A stretch of 20,446 nucleotides of DNA from Campylobacteraceae bacterium. GTDB taxonomy: Bacteria; Campylobacterota; Campylobacteria; Campylobacterales; Sulfurospirillaceae. Numbering within the stretch: position 1 is the first letter of the stretch; every line of letters begins with the position of its first letter. Position numbers and translations under genes: made by a program. The notes beneath the pieces were generated by a model. The model did no database searches. It was not told the origin of the DNA and worked only from the letters and a program-made list of their open reading frames with translations. Location of the stretch: assembly GCA_019162915.1 (NCBI GenBank), contig JAFLKZ010000091.1, forward strand, positions 18,624-39,069, written 5' to 3'. Positions 1 to 6,520 of the stretch are shown here, in pieces.

Positions 1-780
1 ATCAAAGTAGAATTTGATGCCTCTGGCAATCCTTCATTTGGACTAAATTTCACACAAAAAGAGGTGCAAGTAGTCTTGAAAGAGGTACTAGAACTTCCTT
101 ATCTTTATGCTAAACATCACAATAAACGCGTTGTAGTTATATTTGATGAGTTTCAAGAGGTTATCAATCTTGATATTGAAGATAAGATGAGAGCATCTAT
201 CCAGCACCATGAAGATTTTGTTTCATATATCTTTTTGGGTAGCAAAAAGTCAATCATGACAAAGCTTTTTTTTGACAAGTCAAAACCTTTTTATAAATCT
301 GTCAAGCATATATCGATAGATAAAATAGAAAATAATGAATGGAAAACATATATAAAAAATGGTTTTGAAAACAACCATAAAACGATAGATGAACGATACA
401 TAAATGAGATTTTGGAAGTCTCCAAGGGTTTTCCGTACTATACGCAACAAATAGCCAATGAACTTTTTAATAATGTAGAAAATAGGGTAGAGGATGAAAT
501 GGTCGAAAAAGCAGTGAAACGGATACTTGAAAATGAAGAAGATTTGTTTGTAAGCGAATGGAACCATCTAAGCCAATATCAAAAAAAAGCACTTAAGCTT
601 TTACTCCATTGTAAAGGTGAAAATATCTATACAAAAGAGACGATGGAGATGTTTAACTTTACAAGTTCATCACTCAAAAAAGCCGTTGAGGGACTTGTAA
701 GTAAAGATATCATCGATTTTAAAAACAGCATATATTATCTGCAAGACCCATTATTTGAACTTTTTTTGAGAAGAATGTAA
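1..780 (+). CDS. P-loop ATPase (archaeal-ATPase/STAND-like), 3' part only
   Basis: The frame is open from the first base of the window, so the gene starts upstream and only about 259 C-terminal residues are seen. A Walker B-like strand, VVVIFDEFQEV (codons at about 133-165), is followed by a sensor-like segment (FVSYIFLGSKKS) and a helical region containing SKGFPYYTQQIANEL. It ends in a winged-helix-like tail (ALKLLLHCKG... FNFTSSSLKKAVEGLVSKDII...). This order matches the archaeal ATPase family (P-loop, DEFQ Walker B, C-terminal winged helix), whose members are often poorly characterised. The Walker A motif must lie upstream. A GTG at 64 is not a credible start because the family's upstream residues continue in frame before it. 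The biological role is unknown. Confidence 0.75.
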   Translation: MKVEFDASGNPSFGLNFTQKEVQVVLKEVLELPYLYAKHHNKRVVVIFDEFQEVINLDIEDKMRASIQHHEDFVSYIFLGSKKSIMTKLFFDKSKPFYKSVKHISIDKIENNEWKTYIKNGFENNHKTIDERYINEILEVSKGFPYYTQQIANELFNNVENRVEDEMVEKAVKRILENEEDLFVSEWNHLSQYQKKALKLLLHCKGENIYTKETMEMFNFTSSSLKKAVEGLVSKDIIDFKNSIYYLQDPLFELFLRRM

Positions 781-828
781 AGGCATTTATGTTGAATGAA
801 ATTTATATCCTACAAAGTAAGTCTAGCC

Positions 829-834
829 TATAAT
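829..834 (+). promoter_or_regulatory. Candidate -10 element for the sugar-transferase gene
   Basis: TATAAT lies 28 bases before the GTG start at 863, in the 82-base gap after the ATPase gene. No good -35 hexamer is visible, which is normal for sigma-70 promoters in Campylobacterota. A GAGGA ribosome site follows at 851-855, 7 bases before the GTG. Confidence 0.4.
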
Positions 835-862
835 CTAAAGCTAAAAACAAGAGGACATTAGC

Positions 863-2208
863 GTGCCATTTTTTATCTTTAAGTTCATTTTATTTTTTAG
901 TTTGTTGTGTAGCAATCTTTTCATTGCTATTTTGAGTGCTTCATTTTTTATAGACAATCCCTCTTATCACAACTTTTTGCATTATTCCCCGCAGGTCTTT
1001 TTATATCTTATCATGTACTTTTACTATAACCTTATGACGCTTCGCATGGTCACAACAAATGAAACCTATCTCATCTTAAAATCAAATGTCATGACTTTGG
1101 TGGCTACTTTTGTGGTGTTGACAGTTTTTAAGCTTAGTGATGATTACTCTAGGTTTATCATTATACTTTTTGCACTTTTAAATAGCCTAATGCCCATTGT
1201 TGTTTACCTAGTAAAGCGTTCAGTGATGCGCTATGGCTTTATGCGAAAAGATGCTTTTGTATTATGTGATGATGAGGGTTTAGAAAATGTTCAAAATTGG
1301 TTCAAGCAAGATAACGCTTTTGGTTTTGATCTTGGAGCCATTATCAATATCTCTCGTCTTTCAAAAGATGAAGTGATGGAAAAGATAGCGCTTTGCATCA
1401 ATGACGAACGATTTGACATCGCGATCATCGATATAGGAGGGCAGAGTATTTATAAAACTTACTTTTATATCGATCGCATTCAACATCATGTGAAAAAGAT
1501 CATCGTATTGCCACAACTCTCAAAACTTCATATGCTCAATGGAGAGTTTATCAACTCTATTAACCATAAAGGAATGGCCTTTTTTATCAAAAACAATTTG
1601 CTCAATCCCGTGGATATCTTAGTGAAAAAAGTGTTTGATGTTCTGTTTTCCTTGTTATTTATCGTATGTTTTTTGCCATTTTTTGCATTTTTATATATCT
1701 TAGTGTATATTGATACCAAAGGAAACAAAAGCGCATAGGAAAAAATGGGAAAGAGTTTTATATCTATAAATTTAGAACCATGATCATCAATGCCGATGAA
1801 GTGCTGCAAGAACTTTTAGAAACCGACAGTGTTGCGAGAAAAGAGTGGGAAAAAGACTTTAAACTCAAAGAGGACCCACGCATCACACGACTTGGAAACA
1901 TTTTGCGCAAAACCTCACTAGATGAGCTACCACAAATCATCAATGTTTTACAAGGCGAGATGTCTTTTGTGGGTCCTCGCCCCATCATCACAGATGAGAT
2001 AAAAAAGTACGGGGATTATTTTGAGTATTTTAAGTCTGTTAAGCCGGGTATAACAGGACTTTGGCAAGTCAGTGGACGCAACGACATTAGTTACGACGAG
2101 CGTGTGCAACTTGATGTGTGGTATGTAAGAAACTGGTCCGTGGAGCTTGATGTTATGATCCTTATCAAAACGATTGCAGTGGTTTTGTTTCGAAAAGGAA
2201 GTTACTAA
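863..2208 (+). pseudogene. Polyprenyl-phosphate sugar-1-phosphate transferase, frameshifted
   Basis: The family transfers a sugar-1-phosphate to undecaprenyl phosphate in the inner membrane, starting glycan repeat synthesis. The first part (863-1738, GTG start, RBS GAGGA) has four N-terminal membrane segments, a degenerate CoA_binding_3-like region and the membrane segment before the catalytic domain (VFDVLFSLLFIVCFLPFF). The frame ends in TAG at 1736-1738, just after YIDTKG. The catalytic domain continues in the -1 frame from about 1723: RIGKNGKEF, YKFRTM, TSLDELPQ (the Asp-Glu dyad), FVGPRP, GITGLWQVSGR and a final KGSY, stopping at 2208. Relatives usually have P-x-F-F between KG and KQxRIG. 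Those four codons plus one base appear missing, and adding 13 nt gives 453 codons including the stop. The fragments cannot be joined as they stand, and the second has no obvious start signal. A sequencing error is less likely because of the missing residues. Confidence 0.75.
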
Positions 2209-2213
2209 GCTTT

Positions 2214-2441
2214 TCAGACTGCTCGTAGTTCTTTTCTAAGAAATTCATTGATGAGCGACTGATAAGGAACTTTTTGCTCACTTGCTTTCTTTTTAAAATA
2301 TAAAATTATGTCATTGTCTAGTCTTAGTGTGGTAGGTACTTTTTTAGGTTTATAAAATCTTCCTCTTGTGCCACCACTAAAGTCATAATCATCCAACATC
2401 TCAAAATCATCAAATTTTTCTCGTTCATTAATGTTGTTCAT
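2214..2441 (-). CDS. brnA: BrnA-family antitoxin
   Basis: A 75-residue protein beginning MNNINEREKFDDFEML, with a central GGTRGRFYKPKK segment and a C-terminal ribbon-helix-helix (VPTTLRLDNDIILYFKKKA... YQSLINEFLRKEL). BrnA antitoxins bind BrnT and repress their own operon through such a domain. The frame is open upstream to 2513, but the ATG at 2439-2441 is preferred because an AGGAC ribosome site precedes it and the upstream residues lie inside brnT. The start overlaps the brnT stop by 14 bases, so the two are probably translationally coupled. The gene converges on the sugar-transferase pseudogene with only 5 bases between stops. The usual brnT-brnA order is kept. Confidence 0.85.
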   Translation of the reverse strand: MNNINEREKFDDFEMLDDYDFSGGTRGRFYKPKKVPTTLRLDNDIILYFKKKASEQKVPYQSLINEFLRKELRAV

Positions 2442-2712
2442 AAAAAGTCCTTTCTTTTTGATTTGCTTTTCTTGCACTGATAATTCTGATAATTTCATCA
2501 CCATTCTCATCAAAAAACATATTTGCCACTACTAAAATTTTCTGATGCTTGGAGCATCCTAGTGTGATCCAACGCTCTTCAAAATAATCAAATCTATGGT
2601 CTAATTTCGAGATATGTAAAGCATCTTCAAACACCTCTTTTGCTTCTTCAAAGCTAACAGAATGTTTTTGAATATTTAAAATATTTTTTGCTTCACTCCA
2701 TTCAACTTTCAA
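2428..2712 (-). CDS. brnT: BrnT-family ribonuclease toxin
   Basis: A 94-residue protein of the DUF497/BrnT family, RelE-fold ribonucleases that block translation until bound by BrnA. Diagnostic segments are VEWSEAKNILNIQKHSVSFEEAKEVF (split here from positions 3 to 28), the ERWITLG strand, and the C-terminal IIRIISARKANQKERTFYE, where the basic and tyrosine residues of the family sit. Length and motif order are normal, so it looks intact. The start is TTG at 2710-2712, with a GGGAG ribosome site 7-8 bases upstream. The only nearby ATG (2724-2726) runs into a stop after three codons. A weak TTG start is plausible for keeping toxin output low. Confidence 0.88.
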   Translation of the reverse strand: MKVEWSEAKNILNIQKHSVSFEEAKEVFEDALHISKLDHRFDYFEERWITLGCSKHQKILVVANMFFDENGDEIIRIISARKANQKERTFYEQH

Positions 2713-2737
2713 AATTAAACTCCCATATTAATTTAGC

Positions 2738-2785
2738 ATTATATCCAATTTGTATTTACATTGTCAATTATATGACATTTGTCAA
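2738..2785 (-). promoter_or_regulatory. brnTA promoter and operator-like palindrome
   Basis: On the minus strand TTGACA (2762-2767) and TATAAT (2738-2743) are both perfect consensus hexamers, 18 bases apart. They predict a start near 2731 and a leader of about 20 bases. A TGTCA-N6-TGACA inverted repeat (2762-2777) covers the -35 box, and a second TGTCAA lies at 2780-2785, 18 bases from the first. BrnTA operons are autorepressed by the ribbon-helix-helix antitoxin, so these repeats are the natural operator candidates (inference). Confidence 0.65.
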
Positions 2786-2837
2786 GATACTAATAAGGGA
2801 GGTGTTGCTAAGAAAGCCAGGGTGTTTTTAAACTTGA

Positions 2838-2948
2838 TTACTTTTTGTTGAGTGCTTCAATAAAGTGCTCAAATTTATGAAGTGATTTTTTTTTGTTTGA
2901 CCATGCTTGAATATCGTCTTTATTTTTCAGGCCATTATATGTCCCCAT
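2838..2948 (-). CDS. Short 36-residue reading frame, possible gene remnant
   Basis: Reads from an ATG at 2946-2948 through KNKDDIQAWSNKKKSLHKF to a TAA at 2838-2840. The residue mix looks protein-like (charged helix ending FEHFIEALNKK). No convincing ribosome site precedes the ATG, and the frame is closed five codons upstream. It lies about 100 bases outside the left attachment repeat. It may be the C-terminal remnant of a decayed gene or chance. I do not recognise it. Confidence 0.22.
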   Translation of the reverse strand: MGTYNGLKNKDDIQAWSNKKKSLHKFEHFIEALNKK

Positions 2949-3050
2949 TGAATTTAAATGATATTAAATAAATGTAGTTAAACTATGAAAGTGTTTATTT
3001 TAAGGATTTTATGAACTTAAATAAGATTTTTGATTGTATTTAAATGAATG

Positions 3051-3077
3051 AGTGGTGGCTGGAGACGGAATCGAACC
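3051..3077 (-). repeat. attL: 27-bp duplicate of the tRNA-Phe 3' end
   Basis: Identical to 7899-7925. It contains the minus-strand T-arm half, the acceptor 3' strand, the discriminator A and CCA, plus two flanking bases. The sequence stops matching at 3050 and 3078, so it is a duplicated core and not a second tRNA gene. Confidence 0.88.
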
Positions 3078-3159
3078 CCATACCATTTCTTAAGCGTTAT
3101 ATTAGTGTATAAAAGCCCTTAGATACGATACTTTAACTTTATTTTAATTCCTTTTGATT

Positions 3160-3165
3160 TATAAT
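3160..3165 (+). promoter_or_regulatory. Candidate -10 of the integrase promoter
   Basis: TATAAT lies 39 bases before the integrase ATG. Transcription would start near 3172, directly before the two AGGACACC arm-type repeats, so integrase bound there could limit its own expression. No clear -35 hexamer is seen. Confidence 0.4.
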
Positions 3166-3178
3166 CTTTCATAAGAAG

Positions 3179-3199
3179 AGGACACCCAAAAGGACACCC
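3179..3199 (+). repeat. Left arm-type doublet (AGGACACCC x2, 12-bp period)
   Basis: AGGACACCC occurs at 3179-3187 and 3191-3199 in the same orientation, separated by AAA. The second copy also supplies the AAAAGGA ribosome site of the integrase. A matching doublet with the same 12-bp period lies at 7829-7848, inside the other end of the element. Paired short repeats inside both att cores are typical of integrase arm-binding sites. The function here is inferred. Confidence 0.6.
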
Positions 3200-3204
3200 A
3201 AAAA

Positions 3205-4308
3205 ATGGCTATTAATCCAAAAGACTATAAAGCAGTAGCTCAAAACCTCAAAGTCAATAAAAAGAATATGAGAGAGTTTTTATTTGATTTTAGAGTGAGT
3301 GAAAAGCGATACCGAAAAGTTGAATTATTTACAGAACGCACGGGCTGGAATAAAAAAGACTATGAAAGAGAGGCTCAGCTTTTACTGATTGATTATCGAA
3401 AAAAAGTAGAAGCGAATACGGGCAATCTTCAAATCACATCAAACACAAAGTTAAACGAATTATGGGAGCTTTATTTTCAGACCCTCGATAAATCCAAAAG
3501 TTGGACATTTACCAAAGAGAGCTTTTACAATCGCTACTTAAAAGATGCATTAGGCAAAAAGAAGATTGATAGCATTCAAGAACATAACATAATGGCTATT
3601 ATAAGACAATTACAGACCGATGGAATGGCCACACGCACTGTAAACACCACTTTAGAGATACTACGCCCCCTCTTTGATTTTGCTATTAAAAACAAGGCAA
3701 TAAGAGACAATCCCACACGCTTTATCGTACTCAAAAAAGACAACACCAAAAAGATTGTTATCAATGGGGCTGAGACATTTAGAAGCATTTACGAGGGTAT
3801 TAATGACTATTACTGCACACAGCCTTTTTATAGGGCTTTATTTCTCTTTGGCTTTACGGGTAGGCGTAAAAGTGAGATATTAAAGCTCAAGTGGGAAAAT
3901 ATGGATTTAGACAATAACTACTATTGGATAGAAGATACTAAAAACAACGAAAAACAAAAGTATGAATTACCAAACTTTATCAAAGAGGCACTTTTACAGA
4001 TAGCCGATACACGCACGGGATTAGTCTTTAAAAGCCCCGTAACGGGTCGAATGTTAGAGAATACAGATGGGCAAATGAATAAGCTAAAAAAGCATTTAGA
4101 GATGCCCGAATTAACGCTTCATTATATGCGAAATGTTTTAGTAAGTGCTTTAGCAGAACGAGGCACTGAGGCAATCACACTCAGTGGTATGTTAGGGCAT
4201 AGAGACGCTACAACGATAAATAAATACTTATCACTGAGTTATCACAATAGCAGTAAAAAAGGGAATATAACGATGGGGCAAATCATAGATGCTGAGGTGG
4301 TAGAATGA
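3205..4308 (+). CDS. int: Tyrosine recombinase (integrase)
   Basis: A 367-residue site-specific recombinase that would integrate and excise the element at tRNA-Phe. The N-terminal part (about 1-75) is basic and fits an arm-DNA-binding domain. Residues about 80-175 form the helical core-binding domain. The catalytic domain has Arg221 in FTGRRKSEIL, the H-x-x-R box His306-Arg309 (LHYMRN), His332 in MLGHRD and the nucleophile Tyr341 in INKYLSL. All expected catalytic residues are present and length is normal, so the enzyme is probably active. It sits 127 bases from the left core, reading into the element. Its ATG is preceded by AAAAGGA inside an arm-type repeat. The next gene starts at 4305 in an ATGA overlap with the integrase stop, indicating translational coupling. 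Confidence 0.93.
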   Translation: MAINPKDYKAVAQNLKVNKKNMREFLFDFRVSEKRYRKVELFTERTGWNKKDYEREAQLLLIDYRKKVEANTGNLQITSNTKLNELWELYFQTLDKSKSWTFTKESFYNRYLKDALGKKKIDSIQEHNIMAIIRQLQTDGMATRTVNTTLEILRPLFDFAIKNKAIRDNPTRFIVLKKDNTKKIVINGAETFRSIYEGINDYYCTQPFYRALFLFGFTGRRKSEILKLKWENMDLDNNYYWIEDTKNNEKQKYELPNFIKEALLQIADTRTGLVFKSPVTGRMLENTDGQMNKLKKHLEMPELTLHYMRNVLVSALAERGTEAITLSGMLGHRDATTINKYLSLSYHNSSKKGNITMGQIIDAEVVE

Positions 4309-4874
4309 TGGATTCTTTCAAAGATAACAAAATAATGGAATTGTTAGACATAGAGTTTAAATTAAGAGCAGATGAATTTAAAGATAGAAGAGTAGTAAAG
4401 CATATTAGAAGATTTACTTTTCCGCACGATGAGAGAGAAAATATTATTCATTATGCTAAAGATTTGTTTGAAAAAATAGAAGATGATAAAATCACTTGCT
4501 ACATAGGAATTCTTTTTGATTTACTGATTAAATATGAGTTAAACAGTACAACTGAGATACTCAAGCTATTACAATCAAGGACGACCTCAAATAAAAGAGA
4601 GAGCCAAAAAGAAAAAAATATGCTCAAAGGGATTGATGATATTATCGATTATCTTGGTGGGTTTGTTATTAAAAATGAAAAATCATCTCAGCTTAAAATG
4701 ATGTTATCGGAGTTAAAAAGCAATCCATATTCTTTCAAAGGTGGGGTACTGCAAAATAAGAGCTACACAAAACAAAATTTAAAAAGTGATTTAAGAGACT
4801 ATTTCAAAGGTCAAACCGATGCAATAAACGGCCTAGTAAATTCTTTAAGCAGTGACTTTATAATCAAAAAATAA
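4305..4874 (+). CDS. Unknown element protein, 189 aa
   Basis: I do not recognise this protein. It is charged and mostly helical by residue pattern, with no signal peptide or membrane segment. An acidic and basic N-terminal third (ELLDIEFKLRADEFKDRRVV) is followed by a hydrophobic helix (CYIGILFDLLIKYEL) and a C-terminal region KSDLRDYFKGQTDAINGL. The start overlaps the integrase stop (ATGATG, with a second ATG at 4308), so it is almost certainly made from the same transcript. Proteins in this position can be excision or copy-control factors, but nothing in the sequence shows that. A hairpin follows the stop, so the int transcript may end here. Confidence 0.75.
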   Translation: MMDSFKDNKIMELLDIEFKLRADEFKDRRVVKHIRRFTFPHDERENIIHYAKDLFEKIEDDKITCYIGILFDLLIKYELNSTTEILKLLQSRTTSNKRESQKEKNMLKGIDDIIDYLGGFVIKNEKSSQLKMMLSELKSNPYSFKGGVLQNKSYTKQNLKSDLRDYFKGQTDAINGLVNSLSSDFIIKK

Positions 4875-4880
4875 CTCCAA

Positions 4881-4911
4881 AGTGTATAAAAACATACACT
4901 CTCGCATTTTT
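4881..4911 (+). terminator. Possible terminator or operator hairpin after the 189-aa gene
   Basis: AGTGTAT (4881-4887) and ATACACT (4894-4900) form a perfect 7-bp stem with loop AAAAAC, and a T-rich stretch follows at 4907-4912 after CTCGCA. The stem is AT-rich and the T-run is not adjacent, so termination would be weak. The same heptamer recurs at 4931-4937, so this may instead be a protein-binding site. Confidence 0.35.
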
Positions 4912-4949
4912 ACAAAAGTAATAAATCCAAATACACTTCGCCATATAAT
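4881..4949 (+). promoter_or_regulatory. Control region of the alpA-like gene
   Basis: Three copies of AGTGTAT or its complement (4881-4887, 4894-4900 and 4931-4937, the last within ATACACTT) lie in 57 bases upstream of a perfect TATAAT at 4944-4949. The start codon is at 4968, with AAAGG at 4956-4960, so the leader would be very short. The repeats are candidate sites for an element-encoded regulator (inference). Confidence 0.4.
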
Positions 4950-4967
4950 CAATCAAAAGGATTTAAT

Positions 4968-5162
4968 ATGGCACAAAACACACAGAACGACTGGTTGAGT
5001 CCGACAGGCTTAGAAACTGAGTACGAAATCAAAAAAAGCACTCAGGCTAAATACAGAATGGGAGCTAAAATCCCTTTTTGTAAGATTGGTAAATTTATCC
5101 GTTACAATCGTGCTGAGATAAACGCTTGGATAGCCTCACATAAAATGGGGGTGGCGTTATGA
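4968..5162 (+). CDS. AlpA/excisionase-like DNA-binding protein (MerR-type HTH)
   Basis: A 64-residue protein with the compact winged helix-turn-helix of the AlpA/Xis (HTH_17) group: a first helix starting WLSPTGLETEYEI, the recognition region STQAKYRMGAKIPFCKIG, and the wing FIRYNRAEINAWIASHK. These proteins act as recombination directionality factors or as activators of integrase or lysogeny-exit genes. Here it stands between the integrase and the putative replication gene, as alpA does in Gram-negative satellite islands. AAAGG lies 7 bases before the ATG. The stop overlaps the next start (ATGA at 5159-5162), so the two are co-translated. Whether it is an excisionase or a transcription activator cannot be told from sequence. 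Confidence 0.75.
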   Translation: MAQNTQNDWLSPTGLETEYEIKKSTQAKYRMGAKIPFCKIGKFIRYNRAEINAWIASHKMGVAL

Positions 5163-5422
5163 GTAACTACTTTAAAAGGTCAATCCTCAGAAGATTTTTA
5201 AGAGACTTATTAGGTGGTGAAATCGTAGGGGCTTCAGACGGTGGACGTTATGGCGTTTCTTGGTTGGCAAATTATGCCACAGTATTAAGAGAATCATACG
5301 GGGTTAAAATCGAATCAATACCAAAAGGAACCGGGCTTAAGCATTTCTATCGTATCAAAAATAAGGAACGGGCAAAAAAAGTTTTAGAGACTTTGGATAG
5401 CAATGCAAAAGAGCAGAAATGA
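5159..5422 (+). CDS. Small winged-helix-like element protein, 87 aa
   Basis: A small basic protein with a pattern seen in winged-helix proteins of phages and islands: a helical start (RSILRRFLRDLLGGEIVGAS), a probable recognition helix (VSWLANYATVLRESYGVKIES) and a wing strand ending HFYRIKN. This assignment rests on pattern only, with no catalytic residues to check. Its ATG overlaps the TGA of the alpA-like gene, so both are likely made together. It precedes the putative replication gene by 67 bases. It could regulate that gene or help at the origin, but that is speculation. Confidence 0.65.
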   Translation: MSNYFKRSILRRFLRDLLGGEIVGASDGGRYGVSWLANYATVLRESYGVKIESIPKGTGLKHFYRIKNKERAKKVLETLDSNAKEQK

Positions 5423-5489
5423 AACCCTTTTGCTTAAAAAATAAGCAATTATCATTCCACGACCTAAAAACAACTTTTTTGGGTTCAAA

Positions 5490-6215
5490 ATGAGTGGGGC
5501 AAAACCACTAACGCCCCTCGAGTTGGTGGGGCTTGGGACTGATTTTGAAGTGTTAGCAAAATATGCCCAAAATAGGGGTTATCGTAATGTAGGTAAAAGT
5601 TCTTTGAGATTAGGCATAGATAGCATAAGAGCTACACCGCTAAAAAGTACCATTGAAAGAATACTCACTCAAACGGGTTGGAATAAAAAAGAGGTGCAAA
5701 GTCACTCTAAAATTTCAGCCCACGCTAAAAGAAAAAAGGCCACTAAAGAGGTAACCTCATCATTTTACATCATAACGCATACGGGGTTTAAAAATATCCT
5801 ACTTGAGACACCACACGCACTGAATCAATCAAGTAACTACACAAAGTATAAACTCACTATTTATGGATTATCGCAGCCTAATAAGCCTTTGAGTAGTACC
5901 ACGATTGAAGAGCTACAACGCCTCTTAAAACGCTTGGAAGTCATAGAGGTGGATATTTGCTTAGATAGCACAAACGCTTTAAATTTAGAGGCATTAAGAG
6001 CTTTTGGAATGATAGACACGCATTTTACAACGGCATACCTACACAATCCAAAAGGCTTAAGCTACATTACAAAGCTATGCTACTATGACAAACAAGCCAA
6101 AGACCACTTAAAAGATACCCTTTATCGCTTAGAATTGACTTGTACAACACGGGGCAAGATTGGAGCGTTGTTTGTGCCTTTTGATGAGGTAAAAGAGATT
6201 TTAAACACACTATAA
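5490..6215 (+). CDS. Putative phage/plasmid-type replication protein, 241 aa
   Basis: Tentatively assigned from its C-terminal half: EVIEVDICLDST, then KLCYYDKQAKDHL and LYRLELTC. An Asp-containing strand followed by Y-x-K and then R-x-E-L resembles the gene II/X replication proteins of filamentous phages and related small replicons. No clear HUH histidine pair is visible, which counts against a standard rolling-circle relaxase. The N-terminal third is basic, with LTQTGWNKKEVQ and SKISAHAKRKKATK. The ATG at 5490 has only a weak ribosome site (GGG). The frame stays open back to 5445 without a common start codon there. If it is a replication protein, the element could multiply after excision. 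Confidence 0.4.
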   Translation: MSGAKPLTPLELVGLGTDFEVLAKYAQNRGYRNVGKSSLRLGIDSIRATPLKSTIERILTQTGWNKKEVQSHSKISAHAKRKKATKEVTSSFYIITHTGFKNILLETPHALNQSSNYTKYKLTIYGLSQPNKPLSSTTIEELQRLLKRLEVIEVDICLDSTNALNLEALRAFGMIDTHFTTAYLHNPKGLSYITKLCYYDKQAKDHLKDTLYRLELTCTTRGKIGALFVPFDEVKEILNTL

Positions 6216-6227
6216 AAAGGGTTAAAA

Positions 6228-6305
6228 ATGATACAAATATTAGAGATGATACGCTTTTGTTTAATGATGATAAACTCAAAAAGACTAAAAATAAGAGGTA
6301 AATAA
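6228..6305 (+). CDS. Possible 25-residue leader-type peptide
   Basis: A short frame beginning MIQILEMIRFCLMM and ending KIRGK, with AAAAGGG 4-5 bases before the ATG. Its TAA overlaps the next ATG as TAATG (6303-6307). It lies 12 bases after the replication-like gene. The tight spacing and ribosome site suggest it is translated, perhaps only to couple the next gene. Unrecognised. Confidence 0.4.
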   Translation: MIQILEMIRFCLMMINSKRLKIRGK

Positions 6306-6520
6306 TGCTCACATTTTACGAAATATCAGAAACTTTCAACGATGATTTAATCACCGTCGCTTATTTAATTGCTTATTTTGGCAATGATAAAAGCATTAAA
6401 AGAATCATGGGTAACCTTGAAATATCAAAAGTAAAGCCATACAGTGTAGAACTTGAAAAGATACTTGATCTAAAAATGAATACGATTAAAGACTTAATGA
6501 GGGTACACAATGAACGATAA
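6305..6520 (+). CDS. Unknown element protein, 71 aa
   Basis: Unrecognised small protein, helical by composition, with no signal peptide. It begins MLTFYEISETFNDDLITVAY and ends KMNTIKDLMRVHNER. The middle (NDKSIKRIMGNLEISKVKPY) could be a helix-turn-helix, but the match is too weak to name. Its start overlaps the stop of the preceding 25-residue frame, and its end overlaps the next gene by 11 bases. It therefore belongs to one tightly packed transcript of the element. Confidence 0.6.
   Translation: MLTFYEISETFNDDLITVAYLIAYFGNDKSIKRIMGNLEISKVKPYSVELEKILDLKMNTIKDLMRVHNER

Larger units (their letters stand above)
2713..3204. other. Gene-poor stretch between brnT and the integrase gene
   Basis: This 490-base gap holds the brnTA promoter (2738-2785), one short reading frame on the minus strand (2838-2948), the left attachment repeat (3051-3077), and the integrase promoter and arm-type repeats (3160-3199). 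No tRNA or other RNA gene is seen. The tRNA-like sequence at 3053-3077 is only the 3' quarter of a tRNA. Confidence 0.7.

Noticed and set aside
280..567. 95-aa minus-strand hydrophobic frame
   Set aside because: Antisense of the ATPase gene; apparent membrane segments come from AT-rich lysine/glutamate codons read backward.
1700..1760. Programmed frameshift in the sugar-transferase gene
   Set aside because: No slippery heptamer lies before the TAG (the A-run at 1740-1745 is after it), and conserved residues are missing as well as the frame.
1764..1991. 75-aa minus-strand frame over the sugar-transferase catalytic domain
   Set aside because: The plus strand carries the conserved family motifs; this is the antisense shadow.
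2214..2513. Longer BrnA starting at 2513
   Set aside because: The extra 24 residues overlap brnT and are unlike the family; the ATG at 2441 has a good ribosome site.
3051..3077. A second tRNA-Phe gene
   Set aside because: Only the 3' quarter matches; D-arm and anticodon arm are absent. It is the duplicated attachment core.
3179..3199. Start of a CRISPR array
   Set aside because: Only two 9-base units with a 3-base spacer; no spacer-sized gaps and no cas genes.
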